Assembly (NCBI GenBank): GCA_947095585.1
Contig: OX352763.1
Coordinates: 50,138,329-50,202,328 of the forward strand
Source of the DNA: Nephrocerus scutellatus
Taxonomy: Eukaryota > Arthropoda > Insecta > Diptera > Pipunculidae
Direction of reading: 5' to 3'
Length of the DNA: 64,000 nucleotides
A program made the translations under genes and the position numbers. This document shows positions 10,378 to 20,896 of the stretch, piece by piece (the stretch's first letter is position 1; every line of letters starts with the position of its first letter). The notes beneath the pieces were generated by a model, which saw nothing but the letters and a program-made list of their open reading frames with translations, did not search any database and was not told where the DNA came from.

Positions 10378-10431
10378 CCATAAAATTTAAATTTTTTCAT
10401 ATAAATTCACTAATCGGAATTACACATGTGA
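10378..10431 (+). mobile_element. Minisatellite-type element, left-end fragment C
   Basis: CCCATAAAATTT, then TAAATTCACTAATCGG and ACACATGTG, matches the family left end. It stops abruptly at the RTE sequence, which begins at AGAATCTCGTCCG. Confidence 0.6.
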
Positions 10432-10959
10432 AAGAATCTCGTCCGTGAACTAGAGCAGTACAGAGAGCAAGGACCGCAACAGGCGCGGAAGTTCTAGCAA
10501 AGAGTCCGCGGTATGACGTAATATACAGATATACACCACGTTGCACATACTGCAAAAACAAAGAGGGTAATTTGATCGCCGATCTTAAAGGCATCTTTGA
10601 GCGATGGGATGAGCACTTTCATGAGTTGCTAAATGGCCAGCGAACTGAGGAGTTGACGGCTTCACCATTGACCGAAGACCATACTATGTTGCAGCCACCA
10701 AGCATAGACGAAGACGAGTTGATAAATCGGCTCAAAAATAATAAGGCCCCGGGATCAGATGGGATCCCAGCAGAACTGATAAAAATAGGAGGCTCCAAAT
10801 TCCACCAAGCAATTGATGACATAATAGTGCAAGTATGGGAGGAAGAAGCGACGACAGAAGACTGGCGAACAGGCATCCTGTGACCCATACATAAGAAGTG
10901 AGTTACCACAAAATGCAGCAATTACCATAGTATAACGTTGTTGAGTACCGCCTATAAGA

Positions 10960-11895
10960 ATGAAACCCACCGTTATCGGCTTTAAAACAATAAATGAACG
11001 GCTCTGCACCCTTCGCGTGCGAAGCAAATTTAAAAACATAAGCCTCATAAACGTACACGCACCTACAGAGGATTTCCCAGATGATAAAAAAGAAGAATTC
11101 TTTAAATCAGTCGAACGGGAACTCCATGTCTGCCCTCATTGTGATGTAAAAATCATTCTGGGGGATATGAATGCTAGAATAGGTAAGGAGCCAGTATTCA
11201 GGCAGTACATTGGCACCCATAGCTTACACGAGAACACTAATGACAATGGACAGCGAGTCATAGAGATGGCAGCAAGCAATACTTTGGTCGTTGCGAGTTT
11301 TTCGCGTAAACATATTTACAAAGCCACCTGGGTATCTCCTGATGGAGCCACTTGCAACCATATAGACCACGTGTTGATAGACCGCCGCCACAACCCGAAC
11401 CTGATGACGGTACGAACATACCGAAGTGCCAACGTCGACTCGGACCACTATCTTGTTGGTATGGTGCTCCGAGCGCGGATTGCATCATCACGAAACACTG
11501 CATTCGCGAATCAGATTCGAGTCAACACGGCTGCCCTTCGGAACGAAGAGACCAGAAAACACTACGGTCAAGCGATAGGACTCGCCGTAAATGCAGGGAG
11601 AGTAATTCCTGGGGCTGAGATGTCAGGCGTAGAAGAGAAATGGACACGCCTTAAAAATACTGTCATTACTGGTTGTAGTCGTAGAGATCGGAACGACTGG
11701 TTCGATGACGAATGTAAGCTAGCGACTGAACGTACCGAGCAATGCAACAATAATAAGGCCCCGGGATCAGATGGGATCCCAGCAGAACTGATAAAATTAG
11801 GAGGCTCCAAATTCCACCAAGCAATTGATGACATAATAGTGCAAGTATGGGAGGAAGAAGCGACGACAGAAGACTGGCGAAGAGGCATCCTGTGA
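10960..11895 (+). pseudogene. RTE endonuclease fragment fused to RT start, unit 1
   Basis: An open frame of 311 codons. Residues 1-265 are the C-terminal two thirds of an APE-type endonuclease: GDMNA at 68-72, IDHVLID at 135-141, SDHYLV at 161-166. Residues from about 266 read NNKAPGSDGIPAEL, the RT fingers, ending at a TGA where intact copies have an Arg codon. The N-terminal endonuclease part with the catalytic Glu (QEMRW) is absent, so it should not nick DNA. His at residue 87. It is kept as an element fragment; nothing shows it is expressed. Confidence 0.8.
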
Positions 11896-11971
11896 CCCAT
11901 ACATAAGAAGTGAGTTACCACAAAATGCAGCAATTACCATAGTATAACGTTGTTGAGTACCGCCTATAAGA

Positions 11972-12907
11972 ATGAAACCCACCGTTATCGGCTTTAAAAC
12001 AATAAATGAACGGCTCTGCACCCTTCGCGTGCGAAGCAAATTTAAAAACATAAGCCTCATAAACGTACACGCACCTACAGAGGATTTCCCAGATGATAAA
12101 AAAGAAGAATTCTTTAAATCAGTCGAACGGGAACTCCATGTCTGCCCTCATTGTGATGTAAAAATCATTCTGGGGGATATGAATGCTAGAATAGGTAAGG
12201 AGCCAGTATTCAGGCAGTACATTGGCACCTATAGCTTACACGAGAACACTAATGACAATGGACAGCGAGTCATAGAGATGGCAGCAAGCAATACTTTGGT
12301 CGTTGCGAGTTTTTCGCGTAAACATATCTACAAAGCCACCTGGGTATCTCCTGATGGAGCCACTTGCAACCATATAGACCACGTGTTGATAGACCGCCGC
12401 CACAACCCGAACCTGATGACGGTACGAACATACCGAAGTGCCAACGTCGACTCGGACCACTATCTTGTTGGTATGGTGCTCCGAGCGCGGATTGCATCAT
12501 CACGAAACACTGCATTCGCGAATCAGATTCGAGTCAACACGGCTGCCCTTCGGAACGAAGAGACCAGAAAACACTACGGTCAAGCGATAGGACTCGCCGT
12601 AAATGCAGGGAGAGTAATTCCTGGGGCTGAGATGTCAGGCGTAGAAGAGAAATGGACACGCCTTAAAAATACTGTCATTACTGGTTGTAGTCGTAGAGAT
12701 CGGAACGACTGGTTCGATGACGAATGTAAGCTAGCGACTGAACGTACCGAGCAATGCAACAATAATAAGGCCCCGGGATCAGATGGGATCCCAGCAGAAC
12801 TGATAAAATTAGGAGGCTCCAAATTCCACCAAGCAATTGATGACATAATAGTGCAAGTATGGGAGGAAGAAGCGACGACAGAAGACTGGCGAAGAGGCAT
12901 CCTGTGA
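11972..12907 (+). pseudogene. RTE endonuclease fragment fused to RT start, unit 2
   Basis: The same 311-codon frame as unit 1, with Tyr instead of His at residue 87. The catalytic Asp/Asn/His motifs of the retained part are unchanged. Confidence 0.8.
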
Positions 12908-12983
12908 CCCATACATAAGAAGTGAGTTACCACAAAATGCAGCAATTACCATAGTATAACGTTGTTGAGTACCGCCTATAAGA

Positions 12984-13919
12984 ATGAAACCCACCGTTAT
13001 CGGCTTTAAAACAATAAATGAACGGCTCTGCACCCTTCGCGTGCGAAGCAAATTTAAAAACATAAGCCTCATAAACGTACACGCACCTACAGAGGATTTC
13101 CCAGATGATAAAAAAGAAGAATTCTTTAAATCAGTCGAACGGGAACTCCATGTCTGCCCTCATTGTGATGTAAAAATCATTCTGGGGGATATGAATGCTA
13201 GAATAGGTAAGGAGCCAGTATTCAGGCAGTACATTGGCACCCATAGCTTACACGAGAACACTAATGACAATGGACAGCGAGTCATAGAGATGGCAGCAAG
13301 CAATACTTTGGTCGTTGCGAGTTTTTCGCGTAAACATATCTACAAAGCCACCTGGGTATCTCCTGATGGAGCCACTTGCAACCATATAGACCACGTGTTG
13401 ATAGACCGCCGCCACAACCCGAACCTGATGACGGTACGAACATACCGAAGTGCCAACGTCGACTCGGACCACTATCTTGTTGGTATGGTGCTCCGAGCGC
13501 GGATTGCATCATCACGAAACACTGCATTCGCGAATCAGATTCGAGTCAACACGGCTGCCCTTCGGAACGAAGAGACCAGAAAACACTACGGTCAAGCGAT
13601 AGGACTCGCCGTAAATGCAGGGAGAGTAATTCCTGGGGCTGAGATGTCAGGCGTAGAAGAGAAATGGACACGCCTTAAAAATACTGTCATTACTGGTTGT
13701 AGTCGTAGAGATCGGAACGACTGGTTCGATGACGAATGTAAGCTAGCGACTGAACGTACCGAGCAATGCAACAATAATAAGGCCCCGGGATCAGATGGGA
13801 TCCCAGCAGAACTGATAAAATTAGGAGGCTCCAAATTCCACCAAGCAATTGATGACATAATAGTGCAAGTATGGGAGGAAGAAGCGACGACAGAAGACTG
13901 GCGAAGAGGCATCCTGTGA
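12984..13919 (+). pseudogene. RTE endonuclease fragment fused to RT start, unit 3
   Basis: The same 311-codon frame, with His at residue 87 as in unit 1. The silent T/C difference near codon 119 is shared with units 2 and 4, so it is not simply a copy of unit 1. Confidence 0.8.
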
Positions 13920-13995
13920 CCCATACATAAGAAGTGAGTTACCACAAAATGCAGCAATTACCATAGTATAACGTTGTTGAGTACCGCCTATAAGA

Positions 13996-14790
13996 ATGAA
14001 ACCCACCGTTATCGGCTTTAAAACAATAAATGAACGGCTCTGCACCCTTCGCGTGCGAAGCAAATTTAAAAACATAAGCCTCATAAACGTACACGCACCT
14101 ACAGAGGATTTCCCAGATGATAAAAAAGAAGAATTCTTTAAATCAGTCGAACGGGAACTCCATGTCTGCCCTCATTGTGATGTAAAAATCATTCTGGGGG
14201 ATATGAATGCTAGAATAGGTAAGGAGCCAGTATTCAGGCAGTACATTGGCACCTATAGCTTACACGAGAACACTAATGACAATGGACAGCGAGTCATAGA
14301 GATGGCAGCAAGCAATACTTTGGTCGTTGCGAGTTTTTCGCGTAAACATATCTACAAAGCCACCTGGGTATCTCCTGATGGAGCCACTTGCAACCATATA
14401 GACCACGTGTTGATAGACCGCCGCCACAACCCGAACCTGATGACGGTACGAACATACCGAAGTGCCAACGTCGACTCGGACCACTATCTTGTTGGTATGG
14501 TGCTCCGAGCGCGGATTGCATCATCACGAAACACTGCATTCGCGAATCAGATTCGAGTCAACACGGCTGCCCTTCGGAACGAAGAGACCAGAAAACACTA
14601 CGGTCAAGCGATAGGACTCGCCGTAAATGCAGGGAGAGTAAGTCCTGGGGCTGAGATGTCAGGCGTAGAAGAGAAATGAACACGCCTTAAAAATACTGTC
14701 ATTACTGGTTGTAGTCGTAGAGATCGGAACGACTGGTTCGATGACGAATGTAAGCTAGCGACTGAACGTACCGAGCAATGCAACAATCTC
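13996..14790 (+). pseudogene. RTE endonuclease fragment, unit 4, with premature stop
   Basis: The frame matches units 1-3 to residue 227, where a Trp codon has become TGA (14677-14679). Tyr at residue 87. An Ile-to-Ser change lies just before the stop (AGTAAGTCCT against AGTAATTCCT). After the stop the native continuation into the linker (LIERGHAKMN) is present, so this unit is the anchor to the ordinary element. Confidence 0.8.
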
Positions 14791-16657
14791 ATAGAACGCG
14801 GGCACGCGAAGATGAATATAAAGAGCTCAGAAGATATGAAAAAACAGTTCACCGGCGAAAGAAAGCAGCCTGGGAGAAGAATCTCGTCCGTGAACTAGAA
14901 CAGTACAGAGAACAAGGACCGCACCAGGCGCGGAAGTTCTATTAAAGAGTCTGCGGTATGACGCAATATACACTGCATTGCACATACTGCAAGGACAAAG
15001 AGGGTAATCTGATCACCGATCTTAAAGGCATCTTGGAGCGATGGGAAGAGCACTTTCATGGGTTGCTGAATTGCCAGTTAACTGAGCAACTGGAGGCCCC
15101 ACCAATGACCGAAGATCATACAATGCCTCCACCAAGCATAGAGGAAGTTAGCAGAGCGATAAATCGGATCAAAAATAATAAGGCGCCGGGATCTGATGGG
15201 ATCCCAGCGGAACTGATAAAAATAGGAGGCCCCATCATATTACACAAAGCAATTCATGAAATAATAGTGCAAGTATGGGAGGAAGAAGATATGCCAGAAG
15301 ACTGGCGAAGAGGCATCCTGCGCCCCATACGTAAGAAGGGAGTTATCACAAAATGCAGCAATTATCGTGGTACAACGTTGTTGAGTACCGCGTATGAGAT
15401 TTTCTCCTCTATCCTTCACGACAAGATAACCCCATACGCTTAAGTCTTCATTGGTCCATACGTGTGGCTTCATCCCAAGCAAAACAACAACTGATCAGAT
15501 TTACACCCTTAGGCAGGTGATGGAAAAATATCTAGAGTTTCAAAACTTACTACACCATATTTTTATAGACTTTAAAGCCGCCTATGATAGCAAAGCCAGA
15601 GTAGAACTTTATAAAGCCATGAGAGAATTCGGCATCCCAAATAAACTGACACGACTATGTAGGTTGACCATGACCAATGTTATAAGCCAAGTAAAAATAT
15701 CCGGATCACTATCAAGCCCATTCAACATCTATAACGGGCTGCGACAAGGGGATGAAGTGGCCTGCGTCCTCTTCAACCTGGCGTTGGAGAAAGCGATCCG
15801 AGACTGTAATGGCGAGAGGAACAATCCTCTATAAGTCCATTCAGATATTGGCTTACGCAGACGACATTGACATCGTTGGTAGAAACCGAAGTGCTGTACA
15901 GGAAGCTTTCGTCTAGATCGAGCAGGCGGCACGAAATCTGGGGCTGCACATAAATGAGAGCAAAACAAAGTACATGGTGGCCACGTCTGGAGTAGAAGAT
16001 CCAACATTGGTGCCTCAATTCAAATAGTGGAGCGCGAATTTGAAGTAGTTTAATCCTTTAAGTATCTCGGGTCAACTGTAGCAGCCGATAACAGCATGGA
16101 ACCAGAAATACGCGCATGGTTGCTAAAAGCCAACAAAGCCTACTTAAGTCTGTCAAGACTCTTCAAATCCAGGAATTAAACCATAACATCCCATCTGCTG
16201 GTGTATAATACAATGGTCATACCACTACTTACATATGGATCCGAGACTTAGCAAAAAGCATTCTGACCTCTTAGCCGCGTTCGAGAGAAAATTCTTACAG
16301 AGAATTGTTGGCCCCATACGTGAGGAAGGACGATTCCGGAGACTCTATAATGATGAAATCTACGAGCGTTACCGCGATGTCGACATCTTGAAGAAATTTA
16401 ATCTCGGTAGGCTCCGGTGGGCAGGACACCTAGCTCGCATGAGCGAAGAGGATCACGCTCGGAAAGTCCTTTGCGGTAGGATTTATGGAAAACGACAGCG
16501 AGCCGGCCAAGCCAACGATGGAAGGATGGCCTAGACCAGGACGCCCAGAGTTTATGGATGCCAAACTGGATGACATAGGCTCGATATCAGGACTGCTGGA
16601 GACATTTTTTGCGAAGGCCAGCACCGGACAGCGGTTGAGCCAAGTATGATGATTATG
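14791..16657 (+). pseudogene. RTE-like reverse transcriptase remnant
   Basis: The frame opened at 14958 covers the linker and RT fingers (APGSDGIPAELIKIGG, EDWRRGILRPI, SNYRGTTLLS) to a stop at 15441. A shifted frame at 15451-15834 has the palm start (HIFIDFKAAYDS, GLRQGDEVACVLFNLALEKAI). The catalytic YADD is at 15854-15865 in a third frame (LAYADDIDIVGRN), followed by a stop. A readable C-terminus at 16235-16534 has AFERKFLQRIVGPI and LGRLRWAGHLARM. The frames are broken at least four times. In an intact element RT copies the RNA directly onto the nicked chromosome. Confidence 0.8.
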
Positions 16658-16659
16658 AA

Positions 16660-16990
16660 AGGCGAGATGACTGTTCACAGCTTTGAGAATGTGTTTAAAG
16701 ATGGGCGGGATGCACTGCCATATTTCGTTCAAACATAGCTTGTGGCAAAAACACTAAAACAGTGACAGGCTGTAAACATTCCTACAATGTTCAAGCGAAT
16801 CAATTGTTTTCGGGGTTTCTTCACGAATAAGAGTTATCGCGCGGTTCTGTATCCTGACTTGTAGATGCAATTTAGGTTTTAAAGCACCCGACCAGACAAT
16901 ACAGTTGCATTTTTGTTTTGGGTGAATGTATGTCTTGTAGGTAGTAACTAGGTCAGAATACGTGAAGTACTTTTTGCATCGTTTTAGAAA
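16660..16990 (-). pseudogene. Jockey/CR1-like RT C-terminal fragment
   Basis: On the minus strand the translation reads TTYKTYIHPKQKCNCIVWSG, then VRIQNRAITLI, IDSLEHCRNVYSLSLF and, after a stop, CLNEIWQCIPP. These blocks match the C-terminal part of jockey-type RTs, where IDSLEHRRNV-like and LSLFYR-like text is usual. The fragment is about 110 codons with one stop, and abuts the RTE 3' end. Called by eye. Confidence 0.6.
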
Positions 16991-17422
16991 ACCTGAACAT
17001 TAAAAATGCGATAAGGCGTGATCGTTCCATCTATTTCAAAATCCAGGATACATGTTTGCAAATTCGATGTTCCTTTGTGAATTGAACATATTCTTTTCTA
17101 CCAGTTTAATACTTAATTAATTCAAATCAACCTAAAATGCATAAACAAACCCTGGTTTTTACATAGCTTTAAATGGGTTGGGTACGTAATTCCGCACCTC
17201 AAAATCCCGTATACGAAAATCCCGCCTCTCGCTTTAATAGTTTTTGTGAAACGCTTTTTTAAAGGATTATACAAATTCAAGGGATTTAAGCATGCGTGAT
17301 AATAAGCCACTCCCCTTTAAAAACATACGTTTGAAATTGGTGTTTATAAGTAAAAGTGTTTGAAAAAATATGCTAGTGTCGGAAAAGACCCAAATAATAT
17401 AAAAAAAATTTTGAATATAAAT
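16991..17422. other. Gap, no recognised gene
   Basis: AT-rich sequence with no supported feature. If the host gene to the right has a further coding exon, this would be the start of an intron. Confidence 0.45.
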
Positions 17423-19393
17423 TTAAAATGTACTACAATAATAAAAAATGAAACATTTAAAATATATAAACATTTTAAGAGCACAATAATTACATCTTTT
17501 CGGCAGCGGTGGTAATGCCCTTGATTGAAATTTTTTTCGTTTCTCGTCGGCAGATTGTAGCCTGTTCGTTGGTTGATCTCGATTTGAAATATATTCTGAT
17601 GAGTCCGTTGAGTTTGTTCTGCACCTGCTAGAATGATTTTTTCGAAAACGAAATATGCTGCAAAATTTTTGTTTAAGATTCAGTGTAAACTGAGATTTTT
17701 TTTCTGTATGCAAAGTTAATTTGTTATTTGCATGATGGCTATGATGCTGTAGCTGTAAATTTTGTTGTTGCAGTTGCCTCGCTTCTGGTTGAAGAAGGAG
17801 ATTATGCTGCAGATGAATATTGTGATTATTGGTTGAATTATTATTATTAATACTATCATTTTTATCAGTTACTAATTTGGTATTCTTAATACTGGCAGAA
17901 TTATTTGTTTTAATTGGCATTGTTGTTGCAGTGTTTTTATTTACCGATTTCGCTCTTGATGCAATCTCAAGAACCATTTCATTCGTTGATTTTACATTTA
18001 GTGAAAGTTTATTTGTTGTTGATGTTGTCGCGGTTAAAACTCCGCTTACAGCTGAAGATGTACCTACACCGTCCTTTGTGTCCGAGTACAATGTATGATA
18101 AAACTGTTTTACCTCATCAAGCGTCATATGTAAGGGTTCGATAGAACATTCTGGTACGATTTGACACTTGTCACCATGACACTTTTCATTATCACTGCTG
18201 TTCCATGCTACGGACACTGCTACAGTTTTGTAATTGTGTTTTTTTTTATTTTCTTGTTTATCAGCCCCGAAAATATTTTCATCAGTGCAGCTATTATTAT
18301 TGTTGTTTGCATTATTGTTTCGTTTACGGCGCTTATTGTTGCGAGTATATTTGTGCCGATTCGATTTTTGATGTTTATTGTCAATGTCTTTGCTTTTGTG
18401 TATACTTGTAACATCTTTGGTATTGTCGGGACGTATCATATCAATGGGAAACGCATAAATGTCAGAGTCCATTGGCACATTATAAAAATCTGAAATTTCA
18501 CGGGTTATTAAAGCGTCATGTGACATTGCTTGCGTTATAAAAATGGAATCATCAGCTTTATTTGCAGATGACACACTTAATGAATTGTGTGAGCTTGAGA
18601 GTCGACTGTTGAGAGAATTTCTTGAATTTGGTCTATTTCCGCCAGTACTGCCAGTATGGTAATGACTATAATGATGATGATTGTGTTGTTGATGGTGATA
18701 CGAGGCATGATTATGTAGAGGACTGTATAAAAGTTTTCGTTGTAAGCTATTGTCGCACTGGTGAGCATTTAGATTTCTTTTGAGACCATAGTACAGATCA
18801 TAATCCTGAACATCGGACAGACCAGGCAAAATAAATGTTTGCAGCTGCATTTGAGCCGTCGTGTTGTCCTGCTCTGAAGGTATAGCCTTAAAATATCTAG
18901 TGTGATCTTGGAAATGAGGGCAAAGTGTATTTATTCCCTTAACTGATGAGATGTCGCCTTCTAAAATATCAATATTGTTACCCAAAGATGCTCTTATAAC
19001 GTCGTTGGGTTCATCGTAGATATTATCTCTACAGTTATTTAAAAGAAAATCACTACAATATAAATGCGTAACGGAATACGATTCGATTATAGGTTTATCT
19101 TTTAGATTAGTGCTATTGTTCTCTACTTCTACAACAATATTTGGCAAAACAATTTCCGTGTCTTTTATTTGTTCAAACGATTGTGAAGATGACCAACGTG
19201 TTAGTGTGTTTAAAATATTTTTAGACATCGACCGACCGAGTGTTGTGTGTGGTGAATCTTGGAATTCGGGTGGCGGGTCTATAGGCGCTAAGGGTCCCTT
19301 TTTCAGCGTGTTAAAGTTTTCGGCACTCATTCCACCTTCTGAACAATTGTCTAATGAATCAAATTGAGATACTTCGCCATCACTCTCAGTAAG
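17423..19393 (-). CDS. Unrecognised Asn/His/Ser-rich host protein, exon 2 (long)
   Basis: A long exon on the minus strand joins in phase 0 to the upstream exon at 19464-19739. The acceptor is CACTTAG before 19393. The protein has no domain I recognise. It has a His-rich tract, Asn runs (NNNANNNNNS), a basic KRRKRNNN segment, a Gln/His-rich stretch and many Ser/Thr. Near the end, FCSIFRFRKN and RALPPLPKR (a Pro motif of the SH3-ligand kind) are followed by a doubtful hydrophobic tail. The tail may be intron read-through: a weak donor (GAT/GTAATT) lies at 17494/17493, and no AATAAA is evident just downstream. The remaining exons would then lie beyond the TE cluster at 1-17.4 kb. Low-complexity composition is typical of fly regulatory or adaptor proteins; the function is unknown. 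Confidence 0.75.
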   Translation of the reverse strand, partial: LTESDGEVSQFDSLDNCSEGGMSAENFNTLKKGPLAPIDPPPEFQDSPHTTLGRSMSKNILNTLTRWSSSQSFEQIKDTEIVLPNIVVEVENNSTNLKDKPIIESYSVTHLYCSDFLLNNCRDNIYDEPNDVIRASLGNNIDILEGDISSVKGINTLCPHFQDHTRYFKAIPSEQDNTTAQMQLQTFILPGLSDVQDYDLYYGLKRNLNAHQCDNSLQRKLLYSPLHNHASYHHQQHNHHHYSHYHTGSTGGNRPNSRNSLNSRLSSSHNSLSVSSANKADDSIFITQAMSHDALITREISDFYNVPMDSDIYAFPIDMIRPDNTKDVTSIHKSKDIDNKHQKSNRHKYTRNNKRRKRNNNANNNNNSCTDENIFGADKQENKKKHNYKTVAVSVAWNSSDNEKCHGDKCQIVPECSIEPLHMTLDEVKQFYHTLYSDTKDGVGTSSAVSGVLTATTSTTNKLSLNVKSTNEMVLEIASRAKSVNKNTATTMPIKTNNSASIKNTKLVTDKNDSINNNNSTNNHNIHLQHNLLLQPEARQLQQQNLQLQHHSHHANNKLTLHTEKKSQFTLNLKQKFCSIFRFRKNHSSRCRTNSTDSSEYISNRDQPTNRLQSADEKRKKFQSRALPPLPKRCNYCALKMFIYFKCFIFYYCSTF

Positions 19394-19463
19394 CTAAGTG
19401 TGATAAAGAGTTAATATTTTATATGTAAAACTTTTTTAACGTCAAGGTGCACAGAAATCTTAC
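19394..19463 (-). other. Intron of host gene (70 bp)
   Basis: GTAAGA at the 5' end and a TTAG 3' end in minus orientation. It splits codons in phase 0, and 70 bases is a common fly intron size. Confidence 0.8.
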
Positions 19464-19739
19464 CTCCGTTTCAAATTTACAAATTCCCATGCGATATGAG
19501 TCATTACTTGATATGGAACTGTTTGTTGTTAGTGGTACTCCGGAGTCATCGCTTAAAGACGTTCCAGTATTAAAGTCGATGCTATTGGCACTAACCAATT
19601 CGTGTTGGTATATTCCCAAACTGTCACTACTGCATAAATTCATAACTGTAGGCGCGGTCTGGTTAAATATTTTAGACGGTAAATTATTGATAGCTTCATT
19701 GCAGTTTGGATCCTTTACTTTTTCCTGAGGATCCATCAT
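19464..19739 (-). CDS. Same host gene, exon 1 with start codon
   Basis: The frame starts MMDPQEK at 19739 and runs 92 codons to KFETE. A consensus donor GAG/GTAAGA follows at 19464/19463, and the 70-base intron 19394-19463 ends CACTTAG. The spliced reading continues LTESDGEVSQFDSL. A further acceptor (polypyrimidine then CTAAG, exon from 19768) lies just upstream of the start codon, so a 5' UTR intron is likely. The exon is Ser/Asn-rich without a known domain. Confidence 0.75.
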
Positions 19740-19768
19740 GCTTCAGTTGTATACCGCTATCCATCAAA

Positions 19769-20504
19769 CTTAGAATAGAAGAAAATGTAAGCTAATTCGG
19801 TGATGTAGAAGCCTCTTATAACACTTAATCAATTTAAAAACTGAAATAAAAAATTGAATATACTTTAAATAATGGTATTGTCAACCAACATTTAATTTAG
19901 TTATTAATCATAAGTAAATATAAAAACGAATTGCAAATTCCAACAATATACTAATTACACACATTCTAGGCACAATATTGATTTATGATTTCTGGTAATA
20001 TTTGTAGTATTTTTTTACACTAAAACGATATATATAAATAGATATCTATATCAAGTAATAAAGTGTATCAAGTAATAAAATACAATATATATATATATAT
20101 ATATATATAAATATATGTATTTACCGCAATTGTTAAATTTTGTAAACGTTCAAAATTTAACATGCAAATGCCTGTGAAAATACTTTTCACAGACATTAGA
20201 GTACATTTTTATTTTATTTTCAATTATTTAATACAATGCACAAATTTCATAAACCGATTTCACAAAAACCAAATTTACGTAAACTCTACACAAAACCAGA
20301 GAATGTCTGGGAAGCCATATTTTTACTATTCATTTAATTACGTTGTTTGACATTTTAACTTTTCTACATGTGTGTAAAAACTTATAACGTTTTTCGTTGG
20401 GTTTTAGAAATGGATTAATTATTTAGCATTAAGCTAGCAAATACGCACAACTATTCAAATTAAACTCTGCAACCAAACTCAACAGCACTTAAACTGTATT
20501 TAAC
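19769..20504. other. AT-rich upstream region of host gene with (AT)n
   Basis: No coding signal. It contains an (AT)n run at about 20084-20109 and a short direct duplication (TCAAGTAATAAA twice) at 20050-20080. It probably holds the 5' UTR intron or promoter of the minus-strand gene. Confidence 0.45.
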
Positions 20505-20605
20505 TGCCGAGAAATAAGGAATTACAACACAATTGCACTATCTTATTCCTTTTTTGGAATAAGAAAACCTGCTGTTTTTCAATTTCTAATTCCTTATTCC
20601 TCGGC
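20505..20605. repeat. Nested inverted repeat (about 100 bp)
   Basis: TGCCGAGAAATAAGGAAT at 20505-20522 is the inverse of ATTCCTTATTCCTCGGCA at about 20588-20605, with one mismatch. Inside it, CTTATTCC and GGAATAAG form a second short hairpin. It could be a small MITE or a transcribed hairpin; no target duplication was recognised. Confidence 0.6.
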
Positions 20606-20896
20606 AATAAAAATACGCCTTAACTTTTTTTTTAATGTTGTGTTTTTTTTACAAAAGACCCGTCGCAGATTGATTTTTTGGCTGTCAAGATGTTCGTTTT
20701 TACCAAAAAACCAATCTACGGTAGATCGAATTTCCCCTCTAACAGATCTTGATATTTTGGGATATTTACTCTTTTTTTCAATAACTGCAACAACAACACA
20801 TGCAACTAAGCAATGTAAACAAAAGATTCTGGGCTTTCGTGTTCGTTTTTTCGAGAAAAAATATGACCTCAGGCGCAGATTTCTAAAAGAAAAAAA
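20606..20896. other. Gap with T-rich and CAACAACA-type sequence
   Basis: No supported gene. A TGCAACAACAACACATGCAAC stretch (just over 20 bases, 20785-20806) is of the sort common near fly genes. Confidence 0.4.

Larger units (their letters stand above)
10737..14790 (+). repeat. Tandem array, four units of 1,012 bp
   Basis: Equivalent points recur exactly every 1,012 bases (ORF starts 10960, 11972, 12984, 13996). Each unit joins about 220 bases of RT start (NNKAPGSDGIPAEL) to about 790 bases of endonuclease, in the order opposite to the native element. The joint CAACAA/TAATAAGG recurs at three of the unit ends. Units are almost identical; one coding variant (His or Tyr, residue 87) alternates along the array. 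The last unit reads through into native linker sequence at about 14787. Confidence 0.95.
10431..16657 (+). mobile_element. RTE-like non-LTR retrotransposon with internal tandem amplification
   Basis: The sequence begins inside the endonuclease-RT linker (same text as 14878 onward) and runs into RT. Four 1,012-base units follow, then the ordinary endonuclease-RT order to a 3' end at about 16650. Motifs are APE-type endonuclease (GDMNA, IDHVLID, SDHYLV) and RT (GSDGIPAEL, FIDFKAAYDS, YADD), followed by the GRLRWAGHLARM tail typical of RTE-like elements in insects. The 3' end TATGATGAT fits the short trinucleotide ends of RTE elements. The element is 5'-truncated, and RT has several stops. Confidence 0.8.

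Noticed and set aside
11224..11503. Minus-strand ORFs repeated in each 1,012-bp unit (74 and 81 codons)
   Set aside because: Shadow frames of the endonuclease coding sequence. Their repetition only reflects the array.
10737..14790. CRISPR-like array because of regular spacing
   Set aside because: Units are 1,012 bases of coding TE sequence without separate repeats and spacers, in a eukaryotic genome.
17829..18493. Plus-strand ORFs rich in Leu/Val/Ile opposite the host exon
   Set aside because: Antisense shadows of Asn/Asp/Lys-rich codons of the minus-strand gene.
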